The notes: generated by a model not told the origin, from the sequence alone. A DNA stretch of 57,436 bases from Hymenobacter elongatus (GCF_004745955.1 NZ_SRLD01000035.1:1-57436), one strand, 5' to 3'. Counted from the first letter of the stretch, positions 35,951-44,780 are shown. Program-made: numbers and translations.

Positions 35951-36658
35951 CTACCACTCCTGGGTCAGGGGATGAATCATGAGCTCGTCGACGACGACGT
36001 GGGGCGGGGCTTCGAGCACGTAGCGCACGGCCTGGGCAATGTCGGCGGGCTTGAGGTGGGTTTTCTCGGTTTCCAGGCTGCCCGGCTTGGCCTCGTTGAA
36101 GTAGGTGTCGACCAGGCCCGGATAAATGGTGCTGACCTTGATGCCCTGGGCCCGGACTTCCTTGCGCAGTGAGCCCAGCATGGCGTCCTGGGCAAACTTG
36201 CTGGCTCCGTACACCGTGCCGTGCTCGAAGGTGCGCCGGGCCACGTCGGAGGTAATGCCCACGATGTGGCCGCTTTTCTGGGCCTTGAAATACGGCAGTA
36301 CGGCTTTGCAGAACAGGAAAGTGCCTTTCACATTCACGTCGAACATCCGGTCCCACTCGTCGGCCGGGAAGTGTTCGAGCAGGTTGAAGCTGCCCACACC
36401 CGCATTGCAGACCAGAATATCGATCCGGCCGTAGTGGCGCAGGGCTTCGCTGATGACGTTTTGCACGTCGGTTTCGTCGGCCACGTCGGCTGGCACGGCC
36501 AGGCCGTTGGTTTTGTGGGCCAGCTCTTCCAGCTCGTCGGCCGAGCGGGCCACGGATACTACCCGGGCACCCTGTATGGCCAGCAGCAGGGCCACGGCCC
36601 GCCCAATGCCACGGCTGGCTCCGGTGACGATGGCAACTTTATCGGTGAGGTCGTTCAT
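35951..36658 (-). CDS. Short-chain dehydrogenase/reductase (FabG-like)
   Basis: The 235-residue Rossmann-fold oxidoreductase has the TGASRGIGRA cofactor motif near residue 13, NAGVGSF, catalytic Ser in GITSDVA, and YGASK (Tyr/Lys pair). An Arg following the second strand (SVARS) suggests NADP(H) preference. It resembles 3-oxoacyl-ACP reductase-like SDRs of unknown substrate. It lies between two GH13 genes, all on the minus strand, so a sugar-linked role is possible but unproven. Confidence 0.9.
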   Translation of the reverse strand: MNDLTDKVAIVTGASRGIGRAVALLLAIQGARVVSVARSADELEELAHKTNGLAVPADVADETDVQNVISEALRHYGRIDILVCNAGVGSFNLLEHFPADEWDRMFDVNVKGTFLFCKAVLPYFKAQKSGHIVGITSDVARRTFEHGTVYGASKFAQDAMLGSLRKEVRAQGIKVSTIYPGLVDTYFNEAKPGSLETEKTHLKPADIAQAVRYVLEAPPHVVVDELMIHPLTQEW

Positions 36659-36746
36659 GGGTGACAGCGCTAGTGGTGTTTGGTAGAAATGAGGAAGGAT
36701 AGTCTACAAAATTGGACGCGAAACGGCGGCAATGCGTTCCGCTTTT

Positions 36747-38648
36747 CTACTTTTTCAGCTCCAGCACCCACGCCGTGCGGGCCGGTAGTTGCACCGATTT
36801 CAAGTTGGCCAGCGTCGCCCCGGACGTCACCTCCGTAGCCGTCGAAAAGCCATTCAACCGCTCGGCAAATCGGCTCATATCCACCGGCTTTTCGTCTTTG
36901 TTGGAGTTCATCAGCACCATCACCGTGCCCGCGTCGGAGTAGCGGAAGTAGGCATACACGCCATCTTGAGGAATAAACTGCATGAGCTTGCCCGAGTGCA
37001 GCGCGGGGTGGGTTTTGCGGTAGTTGGCTAGCTTGCTCACGTAGCTGAAGGCTTCGCCCGCCGGCCCCGTGCGGCCCGCGGCCGTGAAGTAGTTCTTCGT
37101 GTCGCTGGCCCAGCCCCCGGGGAAATCCTCGCGCACCAGGCCGTCGGGGTTGCTGTAGTTTTTCATCAGCACCTCGGTTCCGTAATACAGCTGCGGAATG
37201 CCGCGCGTGGTCAGCAGCCAGGCCAGGCCCATCTTGTACTTGGCCAAATCCTCGCCGATGACGGAGTAGAAGCGGCTCAAATCGTGGTTGTCCAGAAATA
37301 CCACGTTGCGCATCGGATCCTCGTACATCCAGTCGCCCTGCAGGGCGTAGTAGAGCTTGGCAATGCCGTCGGTCCAGCCGGCATCTTTGGTGAGGGCTTC
37401 GTTGATGGCATACTGGCTCTGGAAGTCCGTCACGCCGGGCAGGTTAGACTTAAACCCGTTCACCGGCGGCAGAATATTGCGGGCGAAGAACGCCTGCTGG
37501 CCGTTGCCCTGCACCCAGGTTTCACCGAACATGCCCAGCTGCGGAAACTCACTGGCCACGGCCTCACCCCACTGCATCAGAAAGTTGCGGTCCGAATACG
37601 GGTAGGTGTCGATGCGGTAGCCGTCGAGGCCCGTGTATTCTACCCACCAGATAAAGTTCTGAATCACGTAAGTAGCCACCAGCGGGTTGGCCTGGTTCAG
37701 ATCCGGCATCGTGGTGTCGAACCAGCCGTCGCCGTACAGCTTCCGGTCACTGTCGGCGGCGTAGGGGTCGTTGAAGGCCGCGTCGCGGAAGTTGCTGCGC
37801 GTGAAGCTGGGCCACTGGTGAAACCAATCGGCGGCGGGCTGCTCCAGAAACAGGTAGTTCTTGCTGCCCATGTGGTTGAGCACCACGTCGTGAATCACCT
37901 TCAGGCCGCTTTGGTGGGCATTGCGCACAAAGCGTACGTAGTCCTCATTGGTGCCGTAGCGGCGGTCTACATTATAATAGTCGGTGAGGGCGTAGCCGTG
38001 GTAGCTGGCCTTGGGCATGTCGTTTTCCACCACCGGCGTGGGCCAGATGGCCGTGACGCCCAGCTCCTTGAGGTAGTCGAAGTGCTGCTCAACGCCCTTC
38101 AGGTCGCCGCCGTGGCGGGCATACATCGAGTCGCGGGCCACAGCGGGGGCGCGCATGCCTTTGATGTTGTCGTTTTTCGGGTCGCCGTTGGCGAAGCGGT
38201 CCGGCATGAGCAGGTACACAAAGTCGGCGCTGGTCACGCCCTGCACCTTGGTTTTGTCGCCGGGTGTGGTGCGCGCGCGCAGCTCGTAGCTATACTTCAC
38301 CTTCCTGGTGCCCTGGAACTCCAGGTTCAGCTTGCCGGGTTGGGCCGCGGGGCTGATGGTCAAATTGACAATCAGGTAGTCGGGGCTTTCCAGCTTCTGC
38401 ACACCGTCCAGCGTCACCCCGGCGTAGCGCAGCGCCACGGTGCTGCTCCCGATACCCGGCCCATGCACCAGCAATTGCAGCTTGGGGTTTTTCATGCCCA
38501 CCCACCAAAACGTCGGGTCGATTCGGCTGATGGCGGCTTTGGCGGGCGTCGCCGCCGGGGCCGCAGGCGGGTTGGCGGCCGTGGCCGCTGGCGGCTGGGC
38601 GAGCAGCAAGGCTCCGGCGAGCAGGGGCAGAAAGGCGGGGAAGTTCAT
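36747..38648 (-). CDS. Secreted neopullulanase/cyclomaltodextrinase-like GH13 enzyme
   Basis: The start at 38648 (MNFPAFLPLLAGALLLAQ) gives a signal peptide; a longer reading would run across the promoter at 38726. The mature part has an Ala/Pro-rich linker, an N-terminal beta-sandwich (PTFWWVGMKNPKLQLLVHGP) typical of cyclomaltodextrinase/neopullulanase enzymes, then the catalytic barrel: DVVLNHMGS (I), GYRIDTYPY with the nucleophile (II), GETWVQG (III, acid/base Glu) and FLDNHDLSR (IV). This is the SusA-like type that trims maltodextrins and pullulan in the periplasm. About 633 residues. Confidence 0.92.
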   Translation of the reverse strand: MNFPAFLPLLAGALLLAQPPAATAANPPAAPAATPAKAAISRIDPTFWWVGMKNPKLQLLVHGPGIGSSTVALRYAGVTLDGVQKLESPDYLIVNLTISPAAQPGKLNLEFQGTRKVKYSYELRARTTPGDKTKVQGVTSADFVYLLMPDRFANGDPKNDNIKGMRAPAVARDSMYARHGGDLKGVEQHFDYLKELGVTAIWPTPVVENDMPKASYHGYALTDYYNVDRRYGTNEDYVRFVRNAHQSGLKVIHDVVLNHMGSKNYLFLEQPAADWFHQWPSFTRSNFRDAAFNDPYAADSDRKLYGDGWFDTTMPDLNQANPLVATYVIQNFIWWVEYTGLDGYRIDTYPYSDRNFLMQWGEAVASEFPQLGMFGETWVQGNGQQAFFARNILPPVNGFKSNLPGVTDFQSQYAINEALTKDAGWTDGIAKLYYALQGDWMYEDPMRNVVFLDNHDLSRFYSVIGEDLAKYKMGLAWLLTTRGIPQLYYGTEVLMKNYSNPDGLVREDFPGGWASDTKNYFTAAGRTGPAGEAFSYVSKLANYRKTHPALHSGKLMQFIPQDGVYAYFRYSDAGTVMVLMNSNKDEKPVDMSRFAERLNGFSTATEVTSGATLANLKSVQLPARTAWVLELKK

Positions 38649-38725
38649 GCGCGAAATCAGGTCAGCGGGGAAGAGAAGCAGCAAGGTAACTTTAGCAGCC
38701 ACAGTGTGCAATAAGCGCCTTACTA

Positions 38726-38733
38726 CAAACTTA
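38726..38733 (-). promoter_or_regulatory. -7 promoter element of the neopullulanase-like gene
   Basis: On the minus strand TAAGTTTG matches TAnnTTTG, about 78 bases upstream of the chosen ATG. No clear -33 TTTG is present, so an activator may be needed. The position supports the shorter start at 38648. Confidence 0.45.
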
Positions 38734-38763
38734 TAAAAACGTGTTTGCATCCCGATTTCACAC

Positions 38764-38802
38764 AAAAAAGCCCCGACGCCAATCGGCAGCGGGGCTTTTT
38801 TG
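38764..38802 (-). terminator. Terminator after the surface lipoprotein gene
   Basis: AAAAAAGCCCCG and CGGGGCTTTTTT form a perfect stem around a 14-base loop, with T-runs on both sides, 18 bases after the stop at 38820. Confidence 0.85.
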
Positions 38803-38819
38803 TTGCGTCATTTATTGCG

Positions 38820-40265
38820 CTATTGCTTGGCCAGCCAGAGCGAGGCGTTCAGGTGGAGGCGCGAGTGGCTCAGGTTTTCATTCCAGCCGTCGTACACCGT
38901 GTTGCCCGGCGAGCCGGTGCCATCATCGGCCGGCGACGAATCGCCGACGATAACCACGCGGCCGGTGCCAAAGGTGCTGCTGGCGGCCATGGCCAGCGTG
39001 TTGCCCTGCCCGGCCGTGCTGCGCCACACCAGTCCCTGCACTGTGCTGTTGGCTGTGGGGTTCAGCGTCATCGTCGCGCCGTTATGAAACGAGAGCTGCG
39101 ACACGGTGCCCAGCGGGCCGTTCATAATGGGGTTGGTGGCGCTTACCAACTCGTTGCTGCTGTTTTCCACGATGTTGTCGAAGTTGATGCTGAAGCCGAA
39201 CGGGTTGGCCTGCACCGAGTTGTTGCTCATCAGGTCATTCCAGATTTCGGGCGAGTCCCAGCCGTCGTTGTTGCGGTCGGAGATGATGTGGTCGGAAATC
39301 ATGAACAGACCGCCCCCATTTTGCACGAAGCCCAGGATGGCGGTTTTCTCGGCGGCCGTAAACACCGTATTCGGCTCATCCACCACAAACACGCTGTACT
39401 TGGTCAGGTCTTGGGTGTTCGACGCATCGCCGTAGGTGATGCGGGCCCCGGCGGGCAGCTGCTCCACGGTGTGGCCCAGCTTCACCAGCGCTACGCCCCA
39501 GGCCGAAATAGCGCCGGTCCAGTACGTTTCCGGGGTGGTGCTGGTGATGCCCGATTGGGCCGGGGTAGGAATGGCCGAGGCCACGCCGCTGTTCACGTCC
39601 AGCACCCAATCGGCATTGCCGGCCAGCTCGCCGTGCGAGCCGTCGAACAGGAATTTCTTGGCCGTGCCGGTAGGTGGCGGCGTGGTGCCGCCCCCGCCGT
39701 ACTGCTCGATGGTCAGGTTGTCGAAGTTCACGCGGTTGGTGCCACCCGAGGTTTTGCGAATCTGCAGGCGCACGGTGCCGGCCAGGTTCACCGTGAACGA
39801 GGCCGTGCTCAGGCTCGTGCTGCTGGTCGTGATGGTGCTGCCTACTTTGGTGTAGGTGCTGCCACTGGTAGCGGAGGCCCACAGCTCCCAGGCCGAGGCG
39901 GCATCGGTGCCATACACGGCGTGCTGCACCGTGACGAGGCCCGCGCCGGCCGTGGTGTTGAAGTTCATCGTCAACGACCCCACATTGCGCATCCGTACCG
40001 ACTGGGTGCCGGTTTTGGGGTCGGCCGAGGTGGTGCCGAGCAGCGCGTCGTTCAGTGTCCAGGAGCCCGAGCTCAGCGCAACCGAGCCGGTGGTGTACGC
40101 CGATTTGGTGCCGGTGTCGAAGGTTTCCGGAAAGCCAGTGGCGGCCACAGTGGCCGTGCTGCTGGTGGCCGTTGGGGCCGCGCTGGGCTCCAGCTCCGGC
40201 TTGGCACACGACAATACGGAAAGGCTCAGCAGCGAGGCTGCCAGCCAGCGGAAAGAAGGGTTCAT
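38820..40265 (-). CDS. Large secreted lipoprotein with ThuA/GATase-like C-terminal domain
   Basis: The start at 40265 gives MNPSFRWLAASLLSLSVLSC with lipobox LSC. A Thr/Ser/Ala-rich linker leads to a jelly-roll beta domain (about residues 45-195; GFPETFDTG, NRVNFDNLTIEQYGG) of the type appended to Bacteroidota exported enzymes, then a Gly/Pro-rich hinge and an alpha-beta domain (KKFLFDGSHGELAGNADWVL, SVFVVDEPN, GGGLFMISDHI, GRVVIVGDSSPADD) resembling ThuA/class-I-amidotransferase-like folds. Catalytic residues are not identified. It is probably surface-exposed. It precedes the alpha-glucan genes on the same strand, behind a terminator. About 481 residues. Confidence 0.7.
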   Translation of the reverse strand: MNPSFRWLAASLLSLSVLSCAKPELEPSAAPTATSSTATVAATGFPETFDTGTKSAYTTGSVALSSGSWTLNDALLGTTSADPKTGTQSVRMRNVGSLTMNFNTTAGAGLVTVQHAVYGTDAASAWELWASATSGSTYTKVGSTITTSSTSLSTASFTVNLAGTVRLQIRKTSGGTNRVNFDNLTIEQYGGGGTTPPPTGTAKKFLFDGSHGELAGNADWVLDVNSGVASAIPTPAQSGITSTTPETYWTGAISAWGVALVKLGHTVEQLPAGARITYGDASNTQDLTKYSVFVVDEPNTVFTAAEKTAILGFVQNGGGLFMISDHIISDRNNDGWDSPEIWNDLMSNNSVQANPFGFSINFDNIVENSSNELVSATNPIMNGPLGTVSQLSFHNGATMTLNPTANSTVQGLVWRSTAGQGNTLAMAASSTFGTGRVVIVGDSSPADDGTGSPGNTVYDGWNENLSHSRLHLNASLWLAKQ

Positions 40266-40665
40266 ACAGAAGGGTTGGTTGGGAGTGGGAAAGGGAGCGA
40301 ATTCGCGGGGCAAAGCTAGCCCCGGCGGCAGGTGGGTAACGCGGTTGCCAGGTTATGGTTTCGTTACCAAAGCTTAGAATATGAACAGGTTATAGGAATA
40401 AGATATCCGGTATTGCTCGGCCTTCGTATGACTTTTCGCTCGACCCGTGCCGCTTTTTCTCGTTTGCCTGGCAGCGGCGTGCCTTCGCTTGCGCAGTGCT
40501 CCCGAAGCAAAGGCCTCTGAACCAAAAAGTACAATAGCTGGTGCAAACGTTTGTCCTGCGTTTCTTCGAATCAAGGCTTTTTTTTGGGCCAGATTGTGCT
40601 GACCTTAGTCGCCCGCTACGCCGGATAACCACCTGCCACCCAGATTCACTCCCTTCTAATTTCCC

Positions 40666-42318
40666 ATGTCGTTTCAGTTTCAACCATACTCTCCCGCCCC
40701 TGAATTTGCTACGCAAGCGGCGTATTTCTCCATGGAATTCGCTCTGGATCAGGCGCTAAAAACCTACTCCGGCGGCTTGGGCTTCCTGGCCGGCTCCCAC
40801 ATGCGCTCGGCCTACGAGCTCAAGCAGAACCTGATTGGCATCGGCATGCTCTGGACCTACGGCTACTACGACCAGGGCCGCAACGAAGACCAGACCATGC
40901 GGGCCGATTTCCGCCTCAAGTCCTACTCCTTCCTCGAAGACACCGGCTTAATCTTTCCTATCACCATTCACGGGGCAGAAGTGAAGGTGAAAGCTCTGTA
41001 CCTGGCGCCCGACACGTTCGGCACGGCCCCGATGTTCTTCCTGACCACCGACATTCCCGAAAACGACTACATCTCGCGCACCATCACCCACTACCTCTAC
41101 GACGCCGATACGGCGGCGCGGGTGGCCCAGTCTATCGTGCTGGGTGTGGGCGGCGGCAAGCTGCTCGACCTGCTGGGCGTGCGTATGCACACCTACCACC
41201 TCAATGAAGGCCACGGCCTGCCGCTGGCGTTTTACCTCTACGAAAAGCACGGTCGCAGCCTGGAAGAAGTGCAGAAGCGCCTCGTCTTCACGACCCACAC
41301 GCCCGAACTGGCCGGCAATGAGGAGCACGCCATGAAGCTGCTCACCGACATGACCTTCTTCGGCAACATTCCGGCCGACGAAATTCGCCGCGTGGCCCGC
41401 GTAGACCACAGTGACATCCTGAACTATACGCTCACCGCCCTGCGCTTCGCGCGCAAAGCCAACGCCGTATCGAAGGTACACGGCATCGTGGCCAACGACA
41501 TGTGGGGCAGCTACGAAGGCATCTGCCCGATTATTCCGATTACCAACGCCCAAAACGGCACCTACTGGCGCGACCCGGCCCTGCACGCGGCGTTGGAAGC
41601 CAACGATGACCAGGCGCTGCTGGCCCGCAAGCGGGAGCTGAAAAAGGAGCTGTTCGATTTCGTGGCCGACCAGACCGGCACCCTGCTCGACCCCGACGTG
41701 CTGACCGTCGTGTGGGCCCGGCGCTTCGCTGGCTACAAGCGCGCCGACCTGATTCTGCGCCATTTTGAGCGGTTTGCTCAGATGGTCGCTAACCAAGACC
41801 GGCCCGTACAGATCATCTGGGCCGGCAAGCCCTACCCCAAGGACTACGGCGCTATCGGGATGTTCAACGATATTATTCAGCGTACCAAGCAGTTCAAGAG
41901 CTGTGCCGTGCTTACCGGCTACGAGCTGGGCCTGTCGGCGTTGCTGAAAAAGGGTTCCGATATCTGGCTCAATACGCCCCGCTTTCCCCGCGAGGCCTCT
42001 GGCACCAGCGGTATGACGGCCGCCATGAATGCCTGCTTGAGCTTGAGCATCCCGGATGGCTGGATTCCGGAGTTCGTGCGCCACGGCGAAAACGGCTTCA
42101 TGCTGCCTTTGGCCAACCTCAACGAGCCCGAGCACGTGAAGGACGACACCGAAGCCAAAGGCGTATTGGACGTGCTGGAGCAGGAAATTCTGCCGCTTTA
42201 CTACGACGAGCCCGCCGCCTTCCTGGCCATTGCCAAAACGGCCATGCGCGAAGTAGAGCCCCAGTTTGAGTCGCACCGCATGGCCACGGAATACTACGAG
42301 AAGATGTACAACGCGTAG
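40666..42318 (+). CDS. Short GT35 alpha-glucan phosphorylase homologue lacking the PLP lysine
   Basis: The 550-residue protein aligns with the alpha-glucan phosphorylase family (GT35): YSGGLGFLAGSHMRSAYEL, HLNEGHGLPLAF, TTHTPELAGNEEH, VWARRFAGYKRADLIL, IWAGKPYPKDYG and REASGTSGMTAAMNACLSL. In active phosphorylases the last motif reads EASGT-x-x-M-K, where Lys binds pyridoxal phosphate. Here residue 451 is Thr (ACG, 42016-42018). Loop AGD is also AGS, and TPxxAGH is AGN. Length is shorter than classical GlgP (about 800). It may be a non-PLP glucan-binding or transferase variant. It is the only plus-strand gene of the glucan region and has its own terminator. Confidence 0.85.
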   Translation: MSFQFQPYSPAPEFATQAAYFSMEFALDQALKTYSGGLGFLAGSHMRSAYELKQNLIGIGMLWTYGYYDQGRNEDQTMRADFRLKSYSFLEDTGLIFPITIHGAEVKVKALYLAPDTFGTAPMFFLTTDIPENDYISRTITHYLYDADTAARVAQSIVLGVGGGKLLDLLGVRMHTYHLNEGHGLPLAFYLYEKHGRSLEEVQKRLVFTTHTPELAGNEEHAMKLLTDMTFFGNIPADEIRRVARVDHSDILNYTLTALRFARKANAVSKVHGIVANDMWGSYEGICPIIPITNAQNGTYWRDPALHAALEANDDQALLARKRELKKELFDFVADQTGTLLDPDVLTVVWARRFAGYKRADLILRHFERFAQMVANQDRPVQIIWAGKPYPKDYGAIGMFNDIIQRTKQFKSCAVLTGYELGLSALLKKGSDIWLNTPRFPREASGTSGMTAAMNACLSLSIPDGWIPEFVRHGENGFMLPLANLNEPEHVKDDTEAKGVLDVLEQEILPLYYDEPAAFLAIAKTAMREVEPQFESHRMATEYYEKMYNA

Positions 42319-42358
42319 AGGAGCTGAAGCCTCAGGTACTTGATGTACAGAAAAACGT

Positions 42359-42395
42359 AAGGCCCGGCTTCATCAGAAGTCGGGCCTTGCTTTTT
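42359..42395 (+). terminator. Terminator of the GT35 gene
   Basis: AAGGCCCGGCTT and AAGTCGGGCCTT form the stem, followed by GCTTTTTAT, 40 bases after the stop. Confidence 0.88.
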
Positions 42396-42491
42396 ATCCG
42401 GAGTAACCGCTTTCAAAAGGTTGAATGAGAGACCATCGCTGCCAGATACTCGATGTTGGCTTGTGCGTTGGCAGCAGCGGCGGGCTTCGCA

Positions 42492-43553
42492 TCAGGGCTT
42501 GGCTGTTGGCCCCGCAGCAGCCATCTGCCGGCTGTGGGCTTCTGGCCCGCGCCACCGGGCGGCATCCATAACCACCGTCACGAGCAGCGCGTGGGGCAGC
42601 GTCACGATGGATGCCACGACCAACGCCAGGCTAAACCAGGCGTGTTCGGTAGTCAGCCGGTCGAGCAGCAGGCGACCCAGCACCAGCAAGGCCGCGCAGC
42701 TGACGAGCAGCAGCGGAGCTGCCCGGCGCAGAAAAAATACCAGCTGCGGCAGCAGCGCCACCTTCGCGCCGGCCAGTCCACCCGCCGACGCAGCGTAGCC
42801 CAGCCAGCCCGTCAGGCGCAACACGTGCTGCAGGCTGTGCCAGAACACGAAATACACGCCCACCGACAGCCGGGGCGGCAACGCCAGCAGCAGCGCCAGC
42901 AGCACCAGAATTTCAACCAGCTCCGTTTGCAGCAGTGCCCACTGGCGCCTGCTGGCGTAGCGCGCCCAAAGTACCCCGTGCCCGGCCAATACGACCAGGC
43001 CCAGACCGGTGGTGAACAGCTCAAACTGTGGCTGGGGCACTATGGAAGCGCCGGTGAAGGTGAGCAGGCTATTCACGATGTCGGCCGTTTCGGCAGGCCA
43101 CCACCAAGCGGGCACGGCAAAGAGCAGCAGGCCCCGCAACAGGCTGTGGACCAGCCACCAGCTGGCCGAAACCTGCGCAGCAGCCGGGGCGTCGGCAGAG
43201 CCCCAGTGCCAGATTGTGAGCAGGAAAAAGATGCCCACGGTAGCCGCCGGCCAGCCCCACCATAACACGCCTACCAAGCCGGCCAGGCTCAGGTAGCTGA
43301 GCAAAAACCGCTGCCAATACCGCCAGCCGCTCACTACGGCCTCCGCCGGGTGCGGGCCAGCGGGCACCACCAGCTGGTCGCAGGCCCCGTGGGCGATGCC
43401 CAGCACCACCATGCCTACCGCCAGGGGCAGGCCGAGGAGCAGCCCAGCCTGCGCCGGGAAACAAAACCCGAGGGCCGTGGAGCCTGCTACCGCAGCGTAG
43501 GAGTAGCGGCGGTAGGCCCAGGCAGTGGCGAAAGCGTCGGAAGAAGCAGGCAT
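42492..43553 (-). CDS. blh: Beta-carotene 15,15'-dioxygenase, Brp/Blh family
   Basis: This integral membrane enzyme cleaves beta-carotene into two retinal molecules. The start at 43553 (MPASSDAFATAWAY) gives 353 residues and leaves the intercistronic hairpin untranslated. Iron-ligand histidines of the family are visible: GIAHGACDQ, TIWHWGSAD, AGHGVLWARY and VFWHSLQHVLR. About ten hydrophobic helices are seen. It lies 118 bases downstream of the rhodopsin gene on the same strand, giving the opsin and its chromophore-forming enzyme in one cluster. Confidence 0.93.
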   Translation of the reverse strand: MPASSDAFATAWAYRRYSYAAVAGSTALGFCFPAQAGLLLGLPLAVGMVVLGIAHGACDQLVVPAGPHPAEAVVSGWRYWQRFLLSYLSLAGLVGVLWWGWPAATVGIFFLLTIWHWGSADAPAAAQVSASWWLVHSLLRGLLLFAVPAWWWPAETADIVNSLLTFTGASIVPQPQFELFTTGLGLVVLAGHGVLWARYASRRQWALLQTELVEILVLLALLLALPPRLSVGVYFVFWHSLQHVLRLTGWLGYAASAGGLAGAKVALLPQLVFFLRRAAPLLLVSCAALLVLGRLLLDRLTTEHAWFSLALVVASIVTLPHALLVTVVMDAARWRGPEAHSRQMAAAGPTAKP

Positions 43554-43576
43554 GGCAGAGTAGATTACAACCAATA

Positions 43577-43612
43577 CAGGCCGTTGCACAGAAGAAATAG
43601 TGCAACGGCCTG
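43577..43612 (-). terminator. Intercistronic hairpin between rhodopsin and blh
   Basis: Perfect arms CAGGCCGTTGCAC and GTGCAACGGCCTG enclose a 10-base loop; the T-tract after it on the minus strand is weak. It could act as a partial terminator or 3'-end stabiliser, letting opsin be made in excess over Blh. Confidence 0.6.
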
Positions 43613-43670
43613 TTATTTATTTGCCTTCGTGGGCCGATGTGCACGGCGCGCCTTGGGCGGCCGCCAAAGG

Positions 43671-44444
43671 CTACACCACGGAGGTAGCAGAAGCCGGCGC
43701 TACTTTTACGGCCGACTCACTGCGGGCAATGCTATACACGACCAGACCAAAGCCAATCTTGTTGATGGCGTCGGCGATGTTGTACAACAGGTCGAGGTCG
43801 TGGGGGCGTAGCAGCCCGGCTCCATCGGGGCCGAGCCAGCCGCCCGGCATGGCCATGTAGCCAATGGGATAAATGGCCCAGCCGACCAGTACGAACCACG
43901 CCAGGGCTCGCACGCCTTTGCGCACCGCCTCCGACTGCGACGCCGCAGCCAGTTGCGCGACTTCTCCGAACCAGGCCGAATACAGAATGTAGACGTAGCC
44001 CAGTGTCGATAAAGAGCCCCACAGTACCGAGTGGCCCATCGTGCCGTCGGTGAAGGCCTCGCCGATGTAGCCGAACACGAGCATGACAACGGCGGCCACA
44101 ATCAGCTTGTAGAGCAGACTGACTTTGGCCCCCGCGGCTCGCACGAGCAGGTAAAACTCCACCACCATCAGCGGCACGGTCAGCGTCCAGTCGATGTAGC
44201 GCAGGGCAATGGGCGTTTCGTGGGTCGTGACGTAGTAGTCGCGCATGTAGTAGTAATGCACGGAGGCAATACCGGTAATCAGGCCCGAAATCAGCAGCGA
44301 AGTTTTCCACTTGTCGGCAACCGTACTGCGCTCAAACAAAAAGAATATGGCCGCCGCAAACATGGCCATGTATCCCGTGAAAAAGGTAAAAGCTACCGGG
44401 TCGTCGACCGGAATACGCATGACATCAAGTAACATGGTTCTCAT
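43671..44444 (-). CDS. Green-tuned proton-pumping rhodopsin (xanthorhodopsin/proteorhodopsin-like)
   Basis: A 257-residue, seven-helix microbial rhodopsin that pumps protons outwards in light. Retinal Lys229 (NIADAINKIGFGL), proton acceptor Asp85 with Thr89 and donor Glu96 (RYIDWTLTVPLMVVEFYLL) form the DTE pump triad, and His63 (SVHYYYMRD) pairs with the acceptor. Met93 occupies the spectral-tuning position (PR residue 105), predicting green absorption. Trp142-Gly143 (LWGSLSTLGYVYIL) aligns with Trp137-Trp138 of bacteriorhodopsin; a Gly there opens the fenestration used by carotenoid antennae in xanthorhodopsin. No sensory transducer gene is adjacent. It is followed by blh. Confidence 0.95.
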   Translation of the reverse strand: MRTMLLDVMRIPVDDPVAFTFFTGYMAMFAAAIFFLFERSTVADKWKTSLLISGLITGIASVHYYYMRDYYVTTHETPIALRYIDWTLTVPLMVVEFYLLVRAAGAKVSLLYKLIVAAVVMLVFGYIGEAFTDGTMGHSVLWGSLSTLGYVYILYSAWFGEVAQLAAASQSEAVRKGVRALAWFVLVGWAIYPIGYMAMPGGWLGPDGAGLLRPHDLDLLYNIADAINKIGFGLVVYSIARSESAVKVAPASATSVV

Positions 44445-44500
44445 GGGGTAAATGATTTGGGGGTTGACGTATGATGTAATAAAGACAATATTCTATTCAA

Positions 44501-44584
44501 TGTTTAACTTTTAGACACAAAATGTTGAACAAAAAAATAAGAACAGTCGTAGTGCCCTTATTTGTTGAATCCCATTTGTTGAGT
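44501..44584. promoter_or_regulatory. Four TGTTGAAC-like repeats upstream of the rhodopsin gene
   Basis: TGTTTAAC (44501), TGTTGAAC (44523), TGTTGAAT (44563) and TGTTGAGT (44577) lie in an AT-rich stretch 56-140 bases upstream of the opsin start. The copy at 44523 is the near-palindrome TGTTGAACA. Spacings are 22, 40 and 14 bases. They look like an operator array, perhaps for a light- or stress-responsive regulator; the regulator is not known. The remainder of the 336-base gap up to 44780 shows no gene. Confidence 0.45.
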
Positions 44585-44780
44585 TGCCGGCACATAGAGA
44601 GCGTTTCGCGGCGACAAAACAGCGTGCTGAAGCACCGTGCGCGTGTGCCGCTCACGGAATACTAGTGTTTCATTGATACCGGTTATTTAAAGTGCTCGGT
44701 AGGCGCTGCCACCTGCGGGCAAGCGCCAGCCTGTGCTGCCCGCCACGAGCCCCACTGGGGAAGCCACGCTGGGGTCGGGG

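Noticed and set aside
42812..43024. Small cysteine-rich frame inside blh
   Set aside because: It is a same-strand out-of-frame shadow of a gene with conserved histidine motifs.
43671..44444. Sensory rhodopsin or chloride/sodium pump
   Set aside because: The DTE triad fits an outward proton pump; there is no NDQ or NTQ motif and no transducer gene adjacent.
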